Under the pieces are notes generated by a model, which was not told the origin of the DNA, searched no databases, and worked only from the letters and a program-made list of their open reading frames with translations. The translations under genes and the position numbers were made by a program. From Paraburkholderia phytofirmans PsJN (lineage in GTDB: Bacteria > Pseudomonadota > Gammaproteobacteria > Burkholderiales > Burkholderiaceae), in contig NC_010676.1 in the NCBI RefSeq assembly GCF_000020125.1, positions 1,612,001-1,676,000 on the forward strand: a stretch of 64,000 nucleotides of DNA, in the 5' to 3' direction. Position 1 is the stretch's first letter; the number at the start of each line of letters is the position of its first letter. Below, piece after piece: positions 34,549-44,026 of the stretch.

Positions 34549-35874
34549 ATGTTCATGCACGAAACTTTGTGGTTTCTCATCGTCGGCGCCGTGCTCGTCT
34601 TTATGGGCCTCGCGGCAACGACACTGCAGCGGCTGCCTGTTAGCGCCGCCATGTTCTATCTCGCGTTCGGCTACTTTCTCGGGCCGCCCGGTGTCGGCCT
34701 GTTGCGCCTCGATATGATCGCCGACGCGCATCTGCTGCGTATCGTCACCGAAGTCGCGCTGCTCGTCTCGCTGTTCGCCATCGGCCTGCGGCTTCGGCTC
34801 GGCATGCTCGAAAAACTCTGGACCGTGCCGCTGCGTCTCGGCTTTCTTGCGATGCTCGCGACCATTCCGCTCTTGATGCTGTTCGGCGTGTATGTCCTGC
34901 ATCTCGGTTGGGGGCCGGCCTTGCTGCTGGCCGCGATCCTCGCGCCGACCGATCCGGTATTGGCCCACGACGTACAAGTGCACAACCCCGGCGACCACGA
35001 CCTGCTGCGCTTCGCGCTTTCCGGCGAAGGCGGACTGAACGACGGCATCGCGCTGCCCTTCGCTATGCTGGGCCTCGCGCTATGCGCGGCACCCGCCGCC
35101 GAAGCGCGCGATCTGTTCAACCTGGCGCTCGTGGGCGGCATCGTGTGGGGCGTGGCGGGCGCAATCGCGATCGGCGGGGCGCTCGGCTGGGCCACGACTC
35201 ACGCGGTGACATGGCTGCGCACCCGGCACGCGCAGGCACTCGGACTCGAGGGTTTCTTCGCGCTTGGTTTGATCGTGCTGTCGTTCGGCGCCGCGCAGCT
35301 CGCGCATACGTATGGATTTCTGGCGGTGTTCGCAGCCGGCGTCGCGATGCGCCGTGTCGAACACCGCGCGAGCGGCGGCCAGTCGCCTCGCGAAACCATC
35401 GGCACCGTCGATTCCGAAGACGTCGACGCGACCGCGGCCAATCCAAGCAAAGCGCACGCGTATATGACGGAGTCGGTGCTCGGCTTCACGATCGAGCTCG
35501 AACGCATCGCCGAGGTTGCCGTCATGGCAATGGTCGGCAACGTGCTCGCCACGATACATGCGCCGCTCTTCACGTGGCAGACCGTCGCGCTGAGCGCGGC
35601 GCTGTTCGTGCTCGTGAGGCCGGTATCGGTGGAGCTGTCGCTGCTCGGGTCGAGTGCGACGGCGACGCAGCGCCGTTTGATGAGCTGGTTCGGCATACGC
35701 GGCATCGGTTCGTTTTACTACCTGGCGTACGCGCTCGAAAATCGCGCTACCGCGGACGTCGCTCCGCTCGTGCCGCTCACGCTGGCGGTGATCGCGGCGT
35801 CGGTGGTGATTCACGGCGTTTCGGCGACACCGTTGATGAGCTGGTATCGCCGGTTACGCAGTGGTGAAGGTTAG
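34549..35874 (+). CDS. NhaP-type cation:proton antiporter
   Basis: A CPA1-family Na+/H+ (or K+/H+) exchanger of about 441 residues with 10-12 membrane helices. Diagnostic motifs: ILAPTDPVLAHDVQV (TM with the ND/TDP helix) and SGEGGLNDGIALPF, then SWFGIRGIGSFYYLAYAL. The start is uncertain: ATG at 34519, 34549 or 34555 are all in frame and none has a strong ribosome site; I chose 34549. Function: pH and salt homeostasis at the inner membrane. It is followed after 66 bases by the FUSC gene on the same strand. Confidence 0.88.
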   Translation: MFMHETLWFLIVGAVLVFMGLAATTLQRLPVSAAMFYLAFGYFLGPPGVGLLRLDMIADAHLLRIVTEVALLVSLFAIGLRLRLGMLEKLWTVPLRLGFLAMLATIPLLMLFGVYVLHLGWGPALLLAAILAPTDPVLAHDVQVHNPGDHDLLRFALSGEGGLNDGIALPFAMLGLALCAAPAAEARDLFNLALVGGIVWGVAGAIAIGGALGWATTHAVTWLRTRHAQALGLEGFFALGLIVLSFGAAQLAHTYGFLAVFAAGVAMRRVEHRASGGQSPRETIGTVDSEDVDATAANPSKAHAYMTESVLGFTIELERIAEVAVMAMVGNVLATIHAPLFTWQTVALSAALFVLVRPVSVELSLLGSSATATQRRLMSWFGIRGIGSFYYLAYALENRATADVAPLVPLTLAVIAASVVIHGVSATPLMSWYRRLRSGEG

Positions 35875-35940
35875 CTCGACCGTTAATTGGAGTCGCTAGA
35901 ATACGGGACCTCCACGCTGCAACAACGCTGCTCCCATTCG

Positions 35941-36510
35941 ATGACCCCACCCGACGATTCCCGCCGCGCGGCACGGACGAGCGCCGCCAACTCGCTGTTT
36001 GCCTTTCTCAAGTCGTTGCCGCTCGGCGAGCGCCTGATCGAAGGCAGCTTCATGGCCGTGCAGGCGGTCGCCGGCGCAAGCCTCGCGGTCGCCATCAGCC
36101 GCCTGCTGCATACCGAGCAGAGCTTCTGGGCTGCCATCACGGCAATCGCGGTCAGCCAGCACAGCTATGTCGACACCCGCAACCTGTCGCGCGATCAATT
36201 CATCGGCGCGATGGTCGGCGGCTTGTGCGGGCTGCTGGGCGCCACGTTCGGCGCCGGCTATTTCGCGGCCTATGCGGCCACGGTGGGTGTGGCGATCGCC
36301 CTGTGCTGGGTCCTGAACGTCGGCAGCGCAGCGCGTCTGGGCGGCATCACGGCGACGATCATGCTGCTGGTGCCGGGCATGGGACCCGCGTGGGACAAAG
36401 CCCTCATGCGCCTCGGCGAAGTGACGCTCGGCACGATCTGCGCGTTGCTGGTGGCCTTCCTGATGTCGTGGATCGAGCATCGCTGGTTCGGCAAACCAGG
36501 CAAGCTTTAG
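35941..36510 (+). CDS. FUSC-family membrane protein
   Basis: A 189-residue inner-membrane protein with one FUSC-type set of six helices (residues 35-180): EQSFWAAITAIAVSQHSYVD, GGLCGLLGATFGAGYFAAY, RLGGITATIMLLVPG, and TFGTICALLVAFLMSW-like helix. FUSC proteins form aromatic-acid (AaeB-like) exporters; this one is short, with only the membrane half. The start at 35941 gives MTPPDDSRRAARTSAAN. A TAGAAT -10-like element lies 42 bases before the start. Its 3' end overlaps the convergent AraC gene by four bases. Confidence 0.85.
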   Translation: MTPPDDSRRAARTSAANSLFAFLKSLPLGERLIEGSFMAVQAVAGASLAVAISRLLHTEQSFWAAITAIAVSQHSYVDTRNLSRDQFIGAMVGGLCGLLGATFGAGYFAAYAATVGVAIALCWVLNVGSAARLGGITATIMLLVPGMGPAWDKALMRLGEVTLGTICALLVAFLMSWIEHRWFGKPGKL

Positions 36511-37478
36511 CCAGTTTCCGCCCCATCGTTCTCTTGCGGACGACGCCGATAGCGTCCCGGCGGCACGCCGACACTTTGCTGAAACGCCTTGCCGAAGGCG
36601 GCTTCCGATTGATAACCGACCGCCTCGCCGATCTCGGCTGCGCTGCGCTGCGTGCGGCGCAGCAGATCGCACGCGATGGTCATGCGGATCTGCGTGAGAA
36701 AGTCCATCACCGTCATGCTCGCGCGCTCGTTGAAATGGCGTGCGTAAGTGGCGCGCGACATGGCGGCGAGGTCGCCGAGTTCGGCAATGGTCCACGCCCG
36801 TTCGGGCGCGCTCAGCATGGCCTGCACGGAAGCGCCGAGGCGCGCGTCGGCAAGCAATGCGAGCACGCCTGAAGCCGCCGCGTTCTGCTCGCCGTGCACC
36901 CTAAGCGCGATCGCGAGCAGCGCGTGGCTCAAGGCCGTGACGATGGCGAGCGCGCCCGCCTGGCGCCGTTCGGCCTCGCTGCGCATAAGCGCGATCACCG
37001 TTTGCAGCGAGTCCAGCGTTTCCATGCCGCTCAGCGAGACATGGAACGGATCGGGCAGCGCGTTCAGCAGCAAGGCCGACGAACCCGGCGAATAGACGAA
37101 GCGGCCGCACAGAAGATCAAGGTCGGCGGCGATGCGCGCGCTATCGAGGCTATCGTGGCTGTCGCTGCCGTCGTTGCGTCGCAACGGCAGCATGCCGTCA
37201 TGGCTTTGCGTCAAGGGTGCCGTGACGGCCGAGCGCTGCACATCGCGCACACGATGCGCCGCGCCGCGCGGAAACAGCATGAAGTCTCCGGTGCGCAACT
37301 CACGCTGCGTGCCGTCGGCGGTTTCGACGACGCATGCGCCGTCCAGCACCAGATGAAACGGCGCAATACCCGCTTCCAGCGGGCCATGGTCGATATCGAA
37401 CGCGCCCGAGAGCAGGCAACGCAGGTCGAGGCTGGCCTGAGGCCGGGCGAGATCGAGCAGTCGGCTGAGCGTATCCAT
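36507..37478 (-). CDS. AraC-family regulator with cupin sensor
   Basis: A 323-residue regulator. An N-terminal cupin (HGPLEAGIAPFHLVLDGACVVE, LRTGDFMLFPRGAAHRV) likely senses a small molecule, and a C-terminal AraC HTH pair is present (TIAELGDLAAMSRATYARHF and EIGEAVGYQSEAAFGKAFQQ, SVGVPPGRYRR). Start MDTLSRLLDLARPQ at 37478 is normal. It diverges from the AhpD-like gene over 116 bases, the usual arrangement for a regulator and its target. Confidence 0.92.
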   Translation of the reverse strand: MDTLSRLLDLARPQASLDLRCLLSGAFDIDHGPLEAGIAPFHLVLDGACVVETADGTQRELRTGDFMLFPRGAAHRVRDVQRSAVTAPLTQSHDGMLPLRRNDGSDSHDSLDSARIAADLDLLCGRFVYSPGSSALLLNALPDPFHVSLSGMETLDSLQTVIALMRSEAERRQAGALAIVTALSHALLAIALRVHGEQNAAASGVLALLADARLGASVQAMLSAPERAWTIAELGDLAAMSRATYARHFNERASMTVMDFLTQIRMTIACDLLRRTQRSAAEIGEAVGYQSEAAFGKAFQQSVGVPPGRYRRRPQENDGAETG

Positions 37479-37594
37479 GAGACGAACGCGCTAAAAGTTG
37501 AGCGAATCGAGTATTCAGGATATCGCGGCGCGGCGCAATACTTGTCTCACGACGCCGGCACCCGCCGACGCGCATCAGACCAAGGAGCACTGCC

Positions 37595-37948
37595 ATGTTG
37601 AACTGGATCGATTACCGTCAAGAACTGTTCGGCCGTATCGGCGAGATCGCCAAGCTGTCGCCGGATACCGTCAGGGGCTATCAGGCGCTCTCGAGCGCCG
37701 GTCAGAAGAAGGACCTGCTCGGCGCCAAGACGCGCGAACTGATCGCGCTCGGGGTGGCGGTCAGCCTGCGATGTGACGGCTGTATTACCGTGCACACCGC
37801 CGAAGCGCTCAAGCACGGCGCGACGCGCGAGGAAATCGCCGAAGCGCTGGGCGTGGCGGTGGCCGTCAATGCCGGGGCCGCGATGGTGTACTCGGCCCGT
37901 ACGATCGATGCCGCCGCGGCATATGCGGAGCAGGCGGCCGCGGAATAA
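37595..37948 (+). CDS. AhpD-like carboxymuconolactone decarboxylase family protein
   Basis: A 117-residue all-alpha protein with the CxxC-x3-H redox motif of the AhpD/CMD fold (RCDGCITVHTAEALKHGATR). The motif suggests a thiol peroxidase-type activity rather than decarboxylation. An AGGAGC-like site precedes the ATG. It is divergently transcribed from the AraC regulator, which probably controls it. No close redox partner lies nearby. Confidence 0.9.
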   Translation: MLNWIDYRQELFGRIGEIAKLSPDTVRGYQALSSAGQKKDLLGAKTRELIALGVAVSLRCDGCITVHTAEALKHGATREEIAEALGVAVAVNAGAAMVYSARTIDAAAAYAEQAAAE

Positions 37949-38027
37949 GCCGCGGCATCGCGAGATGCGTGGATTAGCTGAAGCGGTGTAGCCGATCGGC
38001 TGCGTCCGCTTTCGCCAGCCGCTGCCG

Positions 38028-39080
38028 CTACGCCGCCGGATGCCGCGCCTCTTCAAGCTGCTTGCGGCGCGGCTCGCCTTGCCGCTCCAGCATCCAGCCC
38101 GGATATTCCGCGGGCAGCGTGCTGACCTGATCGAGCTTCGCAAGCTCGTCCGCGGTGAGCGAGACGGCGGTCGCGGCGATATTGTCGTCGAGTTGCTCGA
38201 CCTTCTTCGCGCCGACGATCACCGTGGTCACCACCCGCTGATGCAGCAGCCACGCGAGCGCGATCTGCGCGACCGACACCTGCTTCGCCTCGGCGATGCC
38301 GCGCATCACGTCGATGCAGTCATAAGCACGCTCGCGATCGACGGGCGGAAAATCGAACGTCGTGCGGCGGCTGCCCGCCTCGCCTTGCTGCTCACGTCCA
38401 TATTTGCCGCTCAGCAAGCCGCCCGCGAGCGGACTCCACACCATCAGGCCGAGGCCTTCGCTGCGCAGCATCGGCGCGAGTTCCCGTTCGAGGTCGCGGC
38501 CCGCCAGCGTGTAATACGCCTGCAGTGTTTCGAAGCGCGCGAGCCCGAGGCGCTCGGAAATGCCGAGCGCCTTGACGATCTGCCACGCGGCCCAGTTCGA
38601 CACGCCCACGTAGCGCACGTGGCCGTGCTGCACCAGCGTGTCGAGCGCGCGCATGGTTTCCTCGATAGGCGTAGCGGGATCGAAGCCGTGAATCTGATAC
38701 AGGTCGACGTGATCGAGTTGCAGACGCTTCAAACTCGCCTTCACACCGTCGATGATGTGATAGCGCGAGGCGCCGCGCGCATTGGGAAACTCGCCCGTCT
38801 GGCCGAAGACCTTGGTGGCCACCACGACTTTGTCGCGCGGCACCTTGAGGTTTTTCAGCGCCTGGCCCGTGATCTGTTCGGACAGGCCCTCCGAGTAGAC
38901 GTCGGCTGTGTCGATGAAATTGATGCCCGCATCGAGCGCCCGGCCGACCAGCCGCTCCGCGTCAGCCTGCTGCAGATCGCCGATCTGCTTCCAGATGCCC
39001 CCGCCGCCGCCGAAGGTCATCGTGCCCAAACATAGCTCTGAAACAAATATCCCGGTACGGCCCAACTGGTTGTATCGCAT
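38028..39080 (-). CDS. Aldo/keto reductase
   Basis: A 350-residue NADPH-dependent aldo-keto reductase. Starts MRYNQLGRTGIFVSELCLGT. Active-site residues are seen: Asp in FIDTADVYSEG with Tyr just after, Lys in VVATKVFGQTG and His in LYQIHGFDPATP. The C-terminal NADP pocket IVGAKKVEQLDDNI is typical of the YajO/YhdN-like group. The minus-strand open frame extends far upstream into the lhr gene, but the real start is at 39080. It diverges from lhr over about 225 bases. Confidence 0.92.
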   Translation of the reverse strand: MRYNQLGRTGIFVSELCLGTMTFGGGGGIWKQIGDLQQADAERLVGRALDAGINFIDTADVYSEGLSEQITGQALKNLKVPRDKVVVATKVFGQTGEFPNARGASRYHIIDGVKASLKRLQLDHVDLYQIHGFDPATPIEETMRALDTLVQHGHVRYVGVSNWAAWQIVKALGISERLGLARFETLQAYYTLAGRDLERELAPMLRSEGLGLMVWSPLAGGLLSGKYGREQQGEAGSRRTTFDFPPVDRERAYDCIDVMRGIAEAKQVSVAQIALAWLLHQRVVTTVIVGAKKVEQLDDNIAATAVSLTADELAKLDQVSTLPAEYPGWMLERQGEPRRKQLEEARHPAA

Positions 39081-39305
39081 CGTCGAGACTCCAACGTGGT
39101 TCGTGGATGGGTGAGGCGTAGAGAGTACTGCAATCGGCGGAATCGGGCAGCGCGAGACGCAGACGCGCGTCACCTGGCAAAAATTCCCGCAACGCGGCTG
39201 TCGATTGCGACATAAATGCCGACATGTAGCTATCGGCAAAGCCGGAGTAAACCTGCCAGACTGATTCCTGAACCTTGCAACCGGATGCTTTCGCCGCCTC
39301 TGGAT

Positions 39306-42300
39306 ATGGCACGTCCCGCCCCCAACTATGCAAGCATGACTTCGGCTTCCTCCACCACCGCTGCCTTGGGCGCGGCACCCGCCGCCACATCCGTCGCGAC
39401 GCCCGCTATCGGGCTCTCGACGGCCGGCGCGCTCGCCGATTTCCATCCCGCGGTCGCGAGCTGGTTCCTCAAAACCTTCCCCGCGCCGACCGACGCCCAG
39501 GCCGCCGCGTGGCCGCAGATTCGTCGCGGCCGCTCGACGCTGGTGGCCGCGCCGACCGGTTCGGGCAAGACGCTCACCGCCTTCCTGTCCGCGCTCGACG
39601 ATCTGGTCCAGCAAGGCCTCACCAACGGCGGCGCATTGCCGGACGAAACGCTGGTGGTCTACGTGTCGCCGCTGAAGGCGCTCTCCAACGACATCCGCCT
39701 CAATCTGCAAATACCGCTGCAAGGCATCGCCGCGGAACTCGACGCGCGAGGCTTGCCGCCGCTGGATATCCGCACCGCCGTGCGAACCGGCGACACCACC
39801 CAGCGGGAACGCAACGCGCTGAAAAAGCGCGCGCCGCATATTCTGGTCACCACGCCGGAATCGCTTTACGTGCTGCTCGGTTCGGACTCCGGCCGCCGCA
39901 TGCTCTCGACCGTGCGCACGGTGATCGTCGATGAAATTCACGCGCTCGCCGGCGGCAAGCGCGGCAGCCATCTGGCGCTCAGCCTGGAACGGCTCGATGC
40001 GCTGTGCCAGCGGCGCTTGCCGCGTATCGGTCTGTCGGCGACGCAAAAACCGGTGAGCGCGGTCGCGCGCTTTCTGGTGGGCGGCGGCAGCATCGACAGC
40101 GGCATTCCCGCCGATTGCGCGATCGTCGACGTGGGTCATATTCGCGAACGCGATCTGGCGCTCGAGATTCCGCCCGTGCCGCTCGAAGCGGTCATGCCCA
40201 ACGAAGCGTGGGAGCGCGTCTACGATCGTCTCGCCGAACTGGTGGCGATGCATCGCACCACGCTGATTTTCGTCAACACACGCCGCATGGCCGAGCGTGC
40301 CGCGCGTCATCTCACCGAACGGCTGGGCAAAGACGCGGTCGCCGCGCATCACGGCAGCCTCGCGAAAGAACATCGTTTCGATGCCGAACAGCGCCTGAAA
40401 CGCGGCGAACTGCGCGTGCTGATCGCCACGGCTTCGCTGGAACTCGGCATCGATATCGGCGACGTCGATCTGGTTTGCCAGATGGGTTCGCCCCGCGCGA
40501 TCGCGCCGTTCCTGCAACGCGTCGGACGCTCGGGACACCATGTCGGCGGCATGCCGAAAGGCAGGCTGTTTCCGAATTCGCGCGACGATCTGATCGAATG
40601 CGCCGCGCTGCTCGATTGCGTGCGGCGCGGCGAACTCGACGCGCTGCGCATTCCGCGCGCGCCGCTCGATGTGCTGGCCCAGCAGATCGTCGCGGAAGTA
40701 TCGAGCGCCGAGTGGAACGAAGACGCGTTGTTCGAACTCATGCGGCGCGCCGCCCCCTACGCGGACCTGACGCGTGAGCAGTACGACGCCGTGCTGCACA
40801 TGCTCGCCGAAGGCTACACGAGCCGCAACGGTCCGCGTGCCGCTTACGTTCATCGCGACGTGGTGAGCGGCACGCTGCGCGGCCGGCGCGGCGGCAAGCT
40901 GGTCGCGGTCACGTCGGGCGGCACAATTCCCGAGAACGCCGACTACGCCGTGGTGCTCGAACCGCAAGCGATCAACATCGGCACCGTCAACGAGGATTTC
41001 GCCGTCGAAAGTCTGGCCGGCGACGTGTTTCAACTCGGCAATGCGTCGTACCGGATACTGCGGATCGAAAGCGGGCGCGTGCGGGTCGAGGACGCGCAGG
41101 GACAGCCGCCGAACATTCCGTTCTGGCTCGGCGAAGCGCCGGGGCGCAGCGACGAGTTGTCGTTCGGCGTCGCGCGTTTGCGCGAACAGATCGGGCGTCT
41201 TCTCGACGATAACAAGGCGGCGAAGGAAACCGACACCGCAGCAGAAACGCTACCCGCCCGCATTGACCAAGCGATCGACTGGCTGGTCGACAACCTGCAT
41301 CTCGACGAAGCCGCCGCGCGCCAGATCGTCGACTACCTCGCCCGCGCGCGCGCCGCGCTCAGCGTGCTGCCGACGCAAAATACACTGGTCATGGAGCGTT
41401 TCTTCGACGAATCCGGCGGCACGCAGCTCGTGATCCACGCGCCGTTCGGCAGCCGCGTCAACCGCGCGTGGGGCCTCGCGCTGCGCAAACGGTTTTGCCG
41501 CACTTTCAACTTCGAGCTGCAAGCCGCCGCCACCGAGGACGCGATCGTGCTGTCGCTGACCAGCAGCCATTCCTTCGTGCTCGACGAAGTATGGCGTTAT
41601 CTGCATTCGAACAGCGCCGAGCATCTGCTGATTCAGGCGCTGCTCGATGCGCCGCTGTTCGGCGTGCGCTGGCGCTGGAACGCGACCACCGCGCTCGGCC
41701 TGCCGCGCTACACCGGCGGGCGCAAAACCGCGCCGCAATTGCAGCGCATGCGCAGCGAGGATCTGCTGGCGAACGTGTTTCCCGAACAGGCCGCGTGTCT
41801 TGAGAACGTGGTCGGCGAACGGGAACTGCCGCACCATCCGTTAGTGGACCAAACCGTCGACGACTGTTTGCACGAAGCGATGGACAGCGAACGCTGGCTC
41901 GCGCTGCTGCGCCGTATCGAACAGGGCGACGTGCAACTGGTCGCGCGCGATTTGCCGGCGCCCTCGCCGCTCGCCGCCGAAATCCTCAACGCGAAACCGT
42001 ACGCCTATCTGGACGACGCGCCGATCGAGGAGCGCCGCACGCAAGCCGTGCTGAACCGCCGCTGGACCGACCCGTCGAGTGCCGACGATCTCGGTGCGCT
42101 CGACGCGGAGGCGATCGAAAGCGTGCGCGACGAGGCGTGGCCGCAAGCGCGCAACGCCGATGAAATGCACGAAGCGTTGACCGGACTTGCGTGCATCACC
42201 GAGAGCGAAGCGCGCCGCAACGAAGGCTGGCCGGCCTGGCTTGCGTCGTTGGCTGAATCCGGGCGCGCCACCCGCTTGCAGCTCGCCCACGATTGCGCCC

Positions 42301-43799
42301 TGTGGCTGCCGGTCGAACGCGTCACCTGTTTTCAGGCGCTCTATCCGCCCGCTGAATTCGCGCCGGCGCTCGCCGCGCCGAAAGGCTACACAGAAAGCTG
42401 GAACGCCGACGACGCACTCATCGACGTGCTCCGTGCGCGTCTGACCGGCTTCGGCCCGCTGCCTGTCGACGCGATTGCCGAAGCGCTGAAGCTGCCGGCC
42501 GCATCGGTCGAACAGAGCCTGACGCGCCTCGAAGCCGAAGGCTACGTGATGCGCGACCGCTTCACGCCGCAAGCCGCCGAAGAAGAATGGTGCGAACGGC
42601 ACCTGCTCGCACGGATACACCGTTACACCGTGAAACGCTTGCGGCGCGAGATCGAACCGGTGGAACGGCACGACTTCATGCGCTTTCTGTTCGAGTGGCA
42701 GCATCTGACGCCGGACACGCGCAGCGAGGGGCGCGAGGCGCTGGCCGCGGTCCTCGAACAGCTCGAAGGCTTCCAGGCCGCGGCGGCCGCCTGGGAGGAA
42801 GACATCCTGCCCGCACGCGTGAAGGCCTACACGAATACTTCGCTCGACGAACTATGCCGGGCCGGCAAGATAGTCTGGACGCGCCTGACGGAACGCGCGC
42901 GCGGCGCCGCCGGGCCGATCCGCAGTACGCCGATCGTGCTGCTGCCGCGCGCGCAAGTGCGCCTATGGAGCGCGTTGCTCGATCCGTCGAAACAACCGGA
43001 GTTGTCGGCGCGCGCGCAAAGCGTGTATGACACGCTCGTGCAACACGGCGCGATGTTCTTCGACGAATTGCTCGCCGAAGTTCGCGTATTGCGTATGGAG
43101 TTGGAGAGCGCGCTGGGCGAGCTGGTGGCCGCGGGTCTCGTGAACTCGGACAGCTTCGCGGGCTTGCGCGCCTTGCTGAAGCCGGTCGCCAAACGCAACG
43201 CGTTTTCCAGCAACCGGCGCGCGCGTTCGAGCGCGCTGATCGGCGGTATGGACGACGCCGGACGCTGGGCGCTGGTCAACCGCCCCTCCACTGGTGCTGC
43301 GGCAGAGCCTGTGCCGGAGCGCCGCCGGCAATTGCCGCCCGAAGTACTCGAACACGTCGCAATGACGCTGTTGCGCCGTTATGGTGTGGTGTTCTGGCGT
43401 CTGCTCGAACGCGAAGCCGAGTGGCTGCCGCCGTGGCGCGACCTGCTGCGCGTTTTTCAGCGGCTCGAAGCGCGTGGCGTGATTCGCGGCGGACGCTTTG
43501 TGAATGGCCTCGCCGGCGAACAATTTGCGCTGCCCGAAGCGATTCCCGTGCTGCGAGAAGTTCGGCGGCATGCGAACGACGGTGCTTTTGTCTGCGTCGC
43601 CGGAACTGATCCGTTGAATCTGGCGGGTACTTTGCTGGTCGGCGAACGTGTACCCGCAGTAGCGGGAAACCGGATTCTGTATCGCGACGGCGTCGTGGCG
43701 GCCACGCTCGTCGCGGGGACTTTCTGGTTCGACGCGTTACTGGAAACGGTTCCCGCAGAAAGGGAGCGGGCTCGCGCGTGGCTGGCGCGGCGATTTTAG
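39306..43799 (+). CDS. lhr: Lhr-type large helicase-related protein
   Basis: A protein of about 1497 residues, close to E. coli Lhr (about 1538). The SF2 helicase core carries Walker [21 protein letters not shown] box [26 protein letters not shown] motif III and [12 protein letters not shown] motif VI. The long C-terminal Lhr half carries winged-helix segments ([20 protein letters not shown]). Lhr is a 3'-to-5' DNA helicase linked to DNA repair. Start uncertain: ATGs at 39285, 39306 and 39336 are all in frame with weak ribosome sites. A long, intact gene. Confidence 0.95.
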   Translation: MARPAPNYASMTSASSTTAALGAAPAATSVATPAIGLSTAGALADFHPAVASWFLKTFPAPTDAQAAAWPQIRRGRSTLVAAPTGSGKTLTAFLSALDDLVQQGLTNGGALPDETLVVYVSPLKALSNDIRLNLQIPLQGIAAELDARGLPPLDIRTAVRTGDTTQRERNALKKRAPHILVTTPESLYVLLGSDSGRRMLSTVRTVIVDEIHALAGGKRGSHLALSLERLDALCQRRLPRIGLSATQKPVSAVARFLVGGGSIDSGIPADCAIVDVGHIRERDLALEIPPVPLEAVMPNEAWERVYDRLAELVAMHRTTLIFVNTRRMAERAARHLTERLGKDAVAAHHGSLAKEHRFDAEQRLKRGELRVLIATASLELGIDIGDVDLVCQMGSPRAIAPFLQRVGRSGHHVGGMPKGRLFPNSRDDLIECAALLDCVRRGELDALRIPRAPLDVLAQQIVAEVSSAEWNEDALFELMRRAAPYADLTREQYDAVLHMLAEGYTSRNGPRAAYVHRDVVSGTLRGRRGGKLVAVTSGGTIPENADYAVVLEPQAINIGTVNEDFAVESLAGDVFQLGNASYRILRIESGRVRVEDAQGQPPNIPFWLGEAPGRSDELSFGVARLREQIGRLLDDNKAAKETDTAAETLPARIDQAIDWLVDNLHLDEAAARQIVDYLARARAALSVLPTQNTLVMERFFDESGGTQLVIHAPFGSRVNRAWGLALRKRFCRTFNFELQAAATEDAIVLSLTSSHSFVLDEVWRYLHSNSAEHLLIQALLDAPLFGVRWRWNATTALGLPRYTGGRKTAPQLQRMRSEDLLANVFPEQAACLENVVGERELPHHPLVDQTVDDCLHEAMDSERWLALLRRIEQGDVQLVARDLPAPSPLAAEILNAKPYAYLDDAPIEERRTQAVLNRRWTDPSSADDLGALDAEAIESVRDEAWPQARNADEMHEALTGLACITESEARRNEGWPAWLASLAESGRATRLQLAHDCALWLPVERVTCFQALYPPAEFAPALAAPKGYTESWNADDALIDVLRARLTGFGPLPVDAIAEALKLPAASVEQSLTRLEAEGYVMRDRFTPQAAEEEWCERHLLARIHRYTVKRLRREIEPVERHDFMRFLFEWQHLTPDTRSEGREALAAVLEQLEGFQAAAAAWEEDILPARVKAYTNTSLDELCRAGKIVWTRLTERARGAAGPIRSTPIVLLPRAQVRLWSALLDPSKQPELSARAQSVYDTLVQHGAMFFDELLAEVRVLRMELESALGELVAAGLVNSDSFAGLRALLKPVAKRNAFSSNRRARSSALIGGMDDAGRWALVNRPSTGAAAEPVPERRRQLPPEVLEHVAMTLLRRYGVVFWRLLEREAEWLPPWRDLLRVFQRLEARGVIRGGRFVNGLAGEQFALPEAIPVLREVRRHANDGAFVCVAGTDPLNLAGTLLVGERVPAVAGNRILYRDGVVAATLVAGTFWFDALLETVPAERERARAWLARRF

Positions 43800-43888
43800 C
43801 TTCAGGAATGCGCGCCGATCGCCGTAAATTACCGGCGGATGCTGAAAAAAGAGCAGGTAAAAAAGGCTATGGAAAAGGCTAAAGGCGC

Positions 43889-43921
43889 AAGGCTTACTAA
43901 CCGTTAATCTTTATAAGCCTT
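43889..43921. terminator. Possible lhr terminator or rpfR leader hairpin
   Basis: AAGGCTTA (43889-43896) pairs with TAAGCCTT (43914-43921) over a 17-base loop in an AT-rich gap. No long U-run follows, so termination is only possible. It is 90 bases after the lhr stop. Confidence 0.35.
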
Positions 43922-43948
43922 AATTCCAATCGCTTCGCTACAATGGGG

Positions 43949-43974
43949 ACAGTCTTAAGTATGATGAAGACTGT
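43949..43974. promoter_or_regulatory. Inverted repeat upstream of rpfR
   Basis: ACAGTCTT-N10-AAGACTGT, an eight-base perfect inverted repeat 53 bases before the rpfR ATG, just after a TACAAT element (43939-43944) that could be a -10 box. The spacing suits a dimeric repressor or activator at the start of transcription, or a 5' hairpin in the mRNA. Confidence 0.5.
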
Positions 43975-44026
43975 TTGCCGACTCCGCCTGCAAGGCGGCC
44001 ACCGGCACACACCGCCCGGGGACCTC

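Noticed and set aside
39081..41033. Upstream extension of the aldo-keto reductase frame, antisense to lhr
   Set aside because: The protein part before MRYNQLG has no recognisable domain and mirrors lhr codons. The true start is at 39080.
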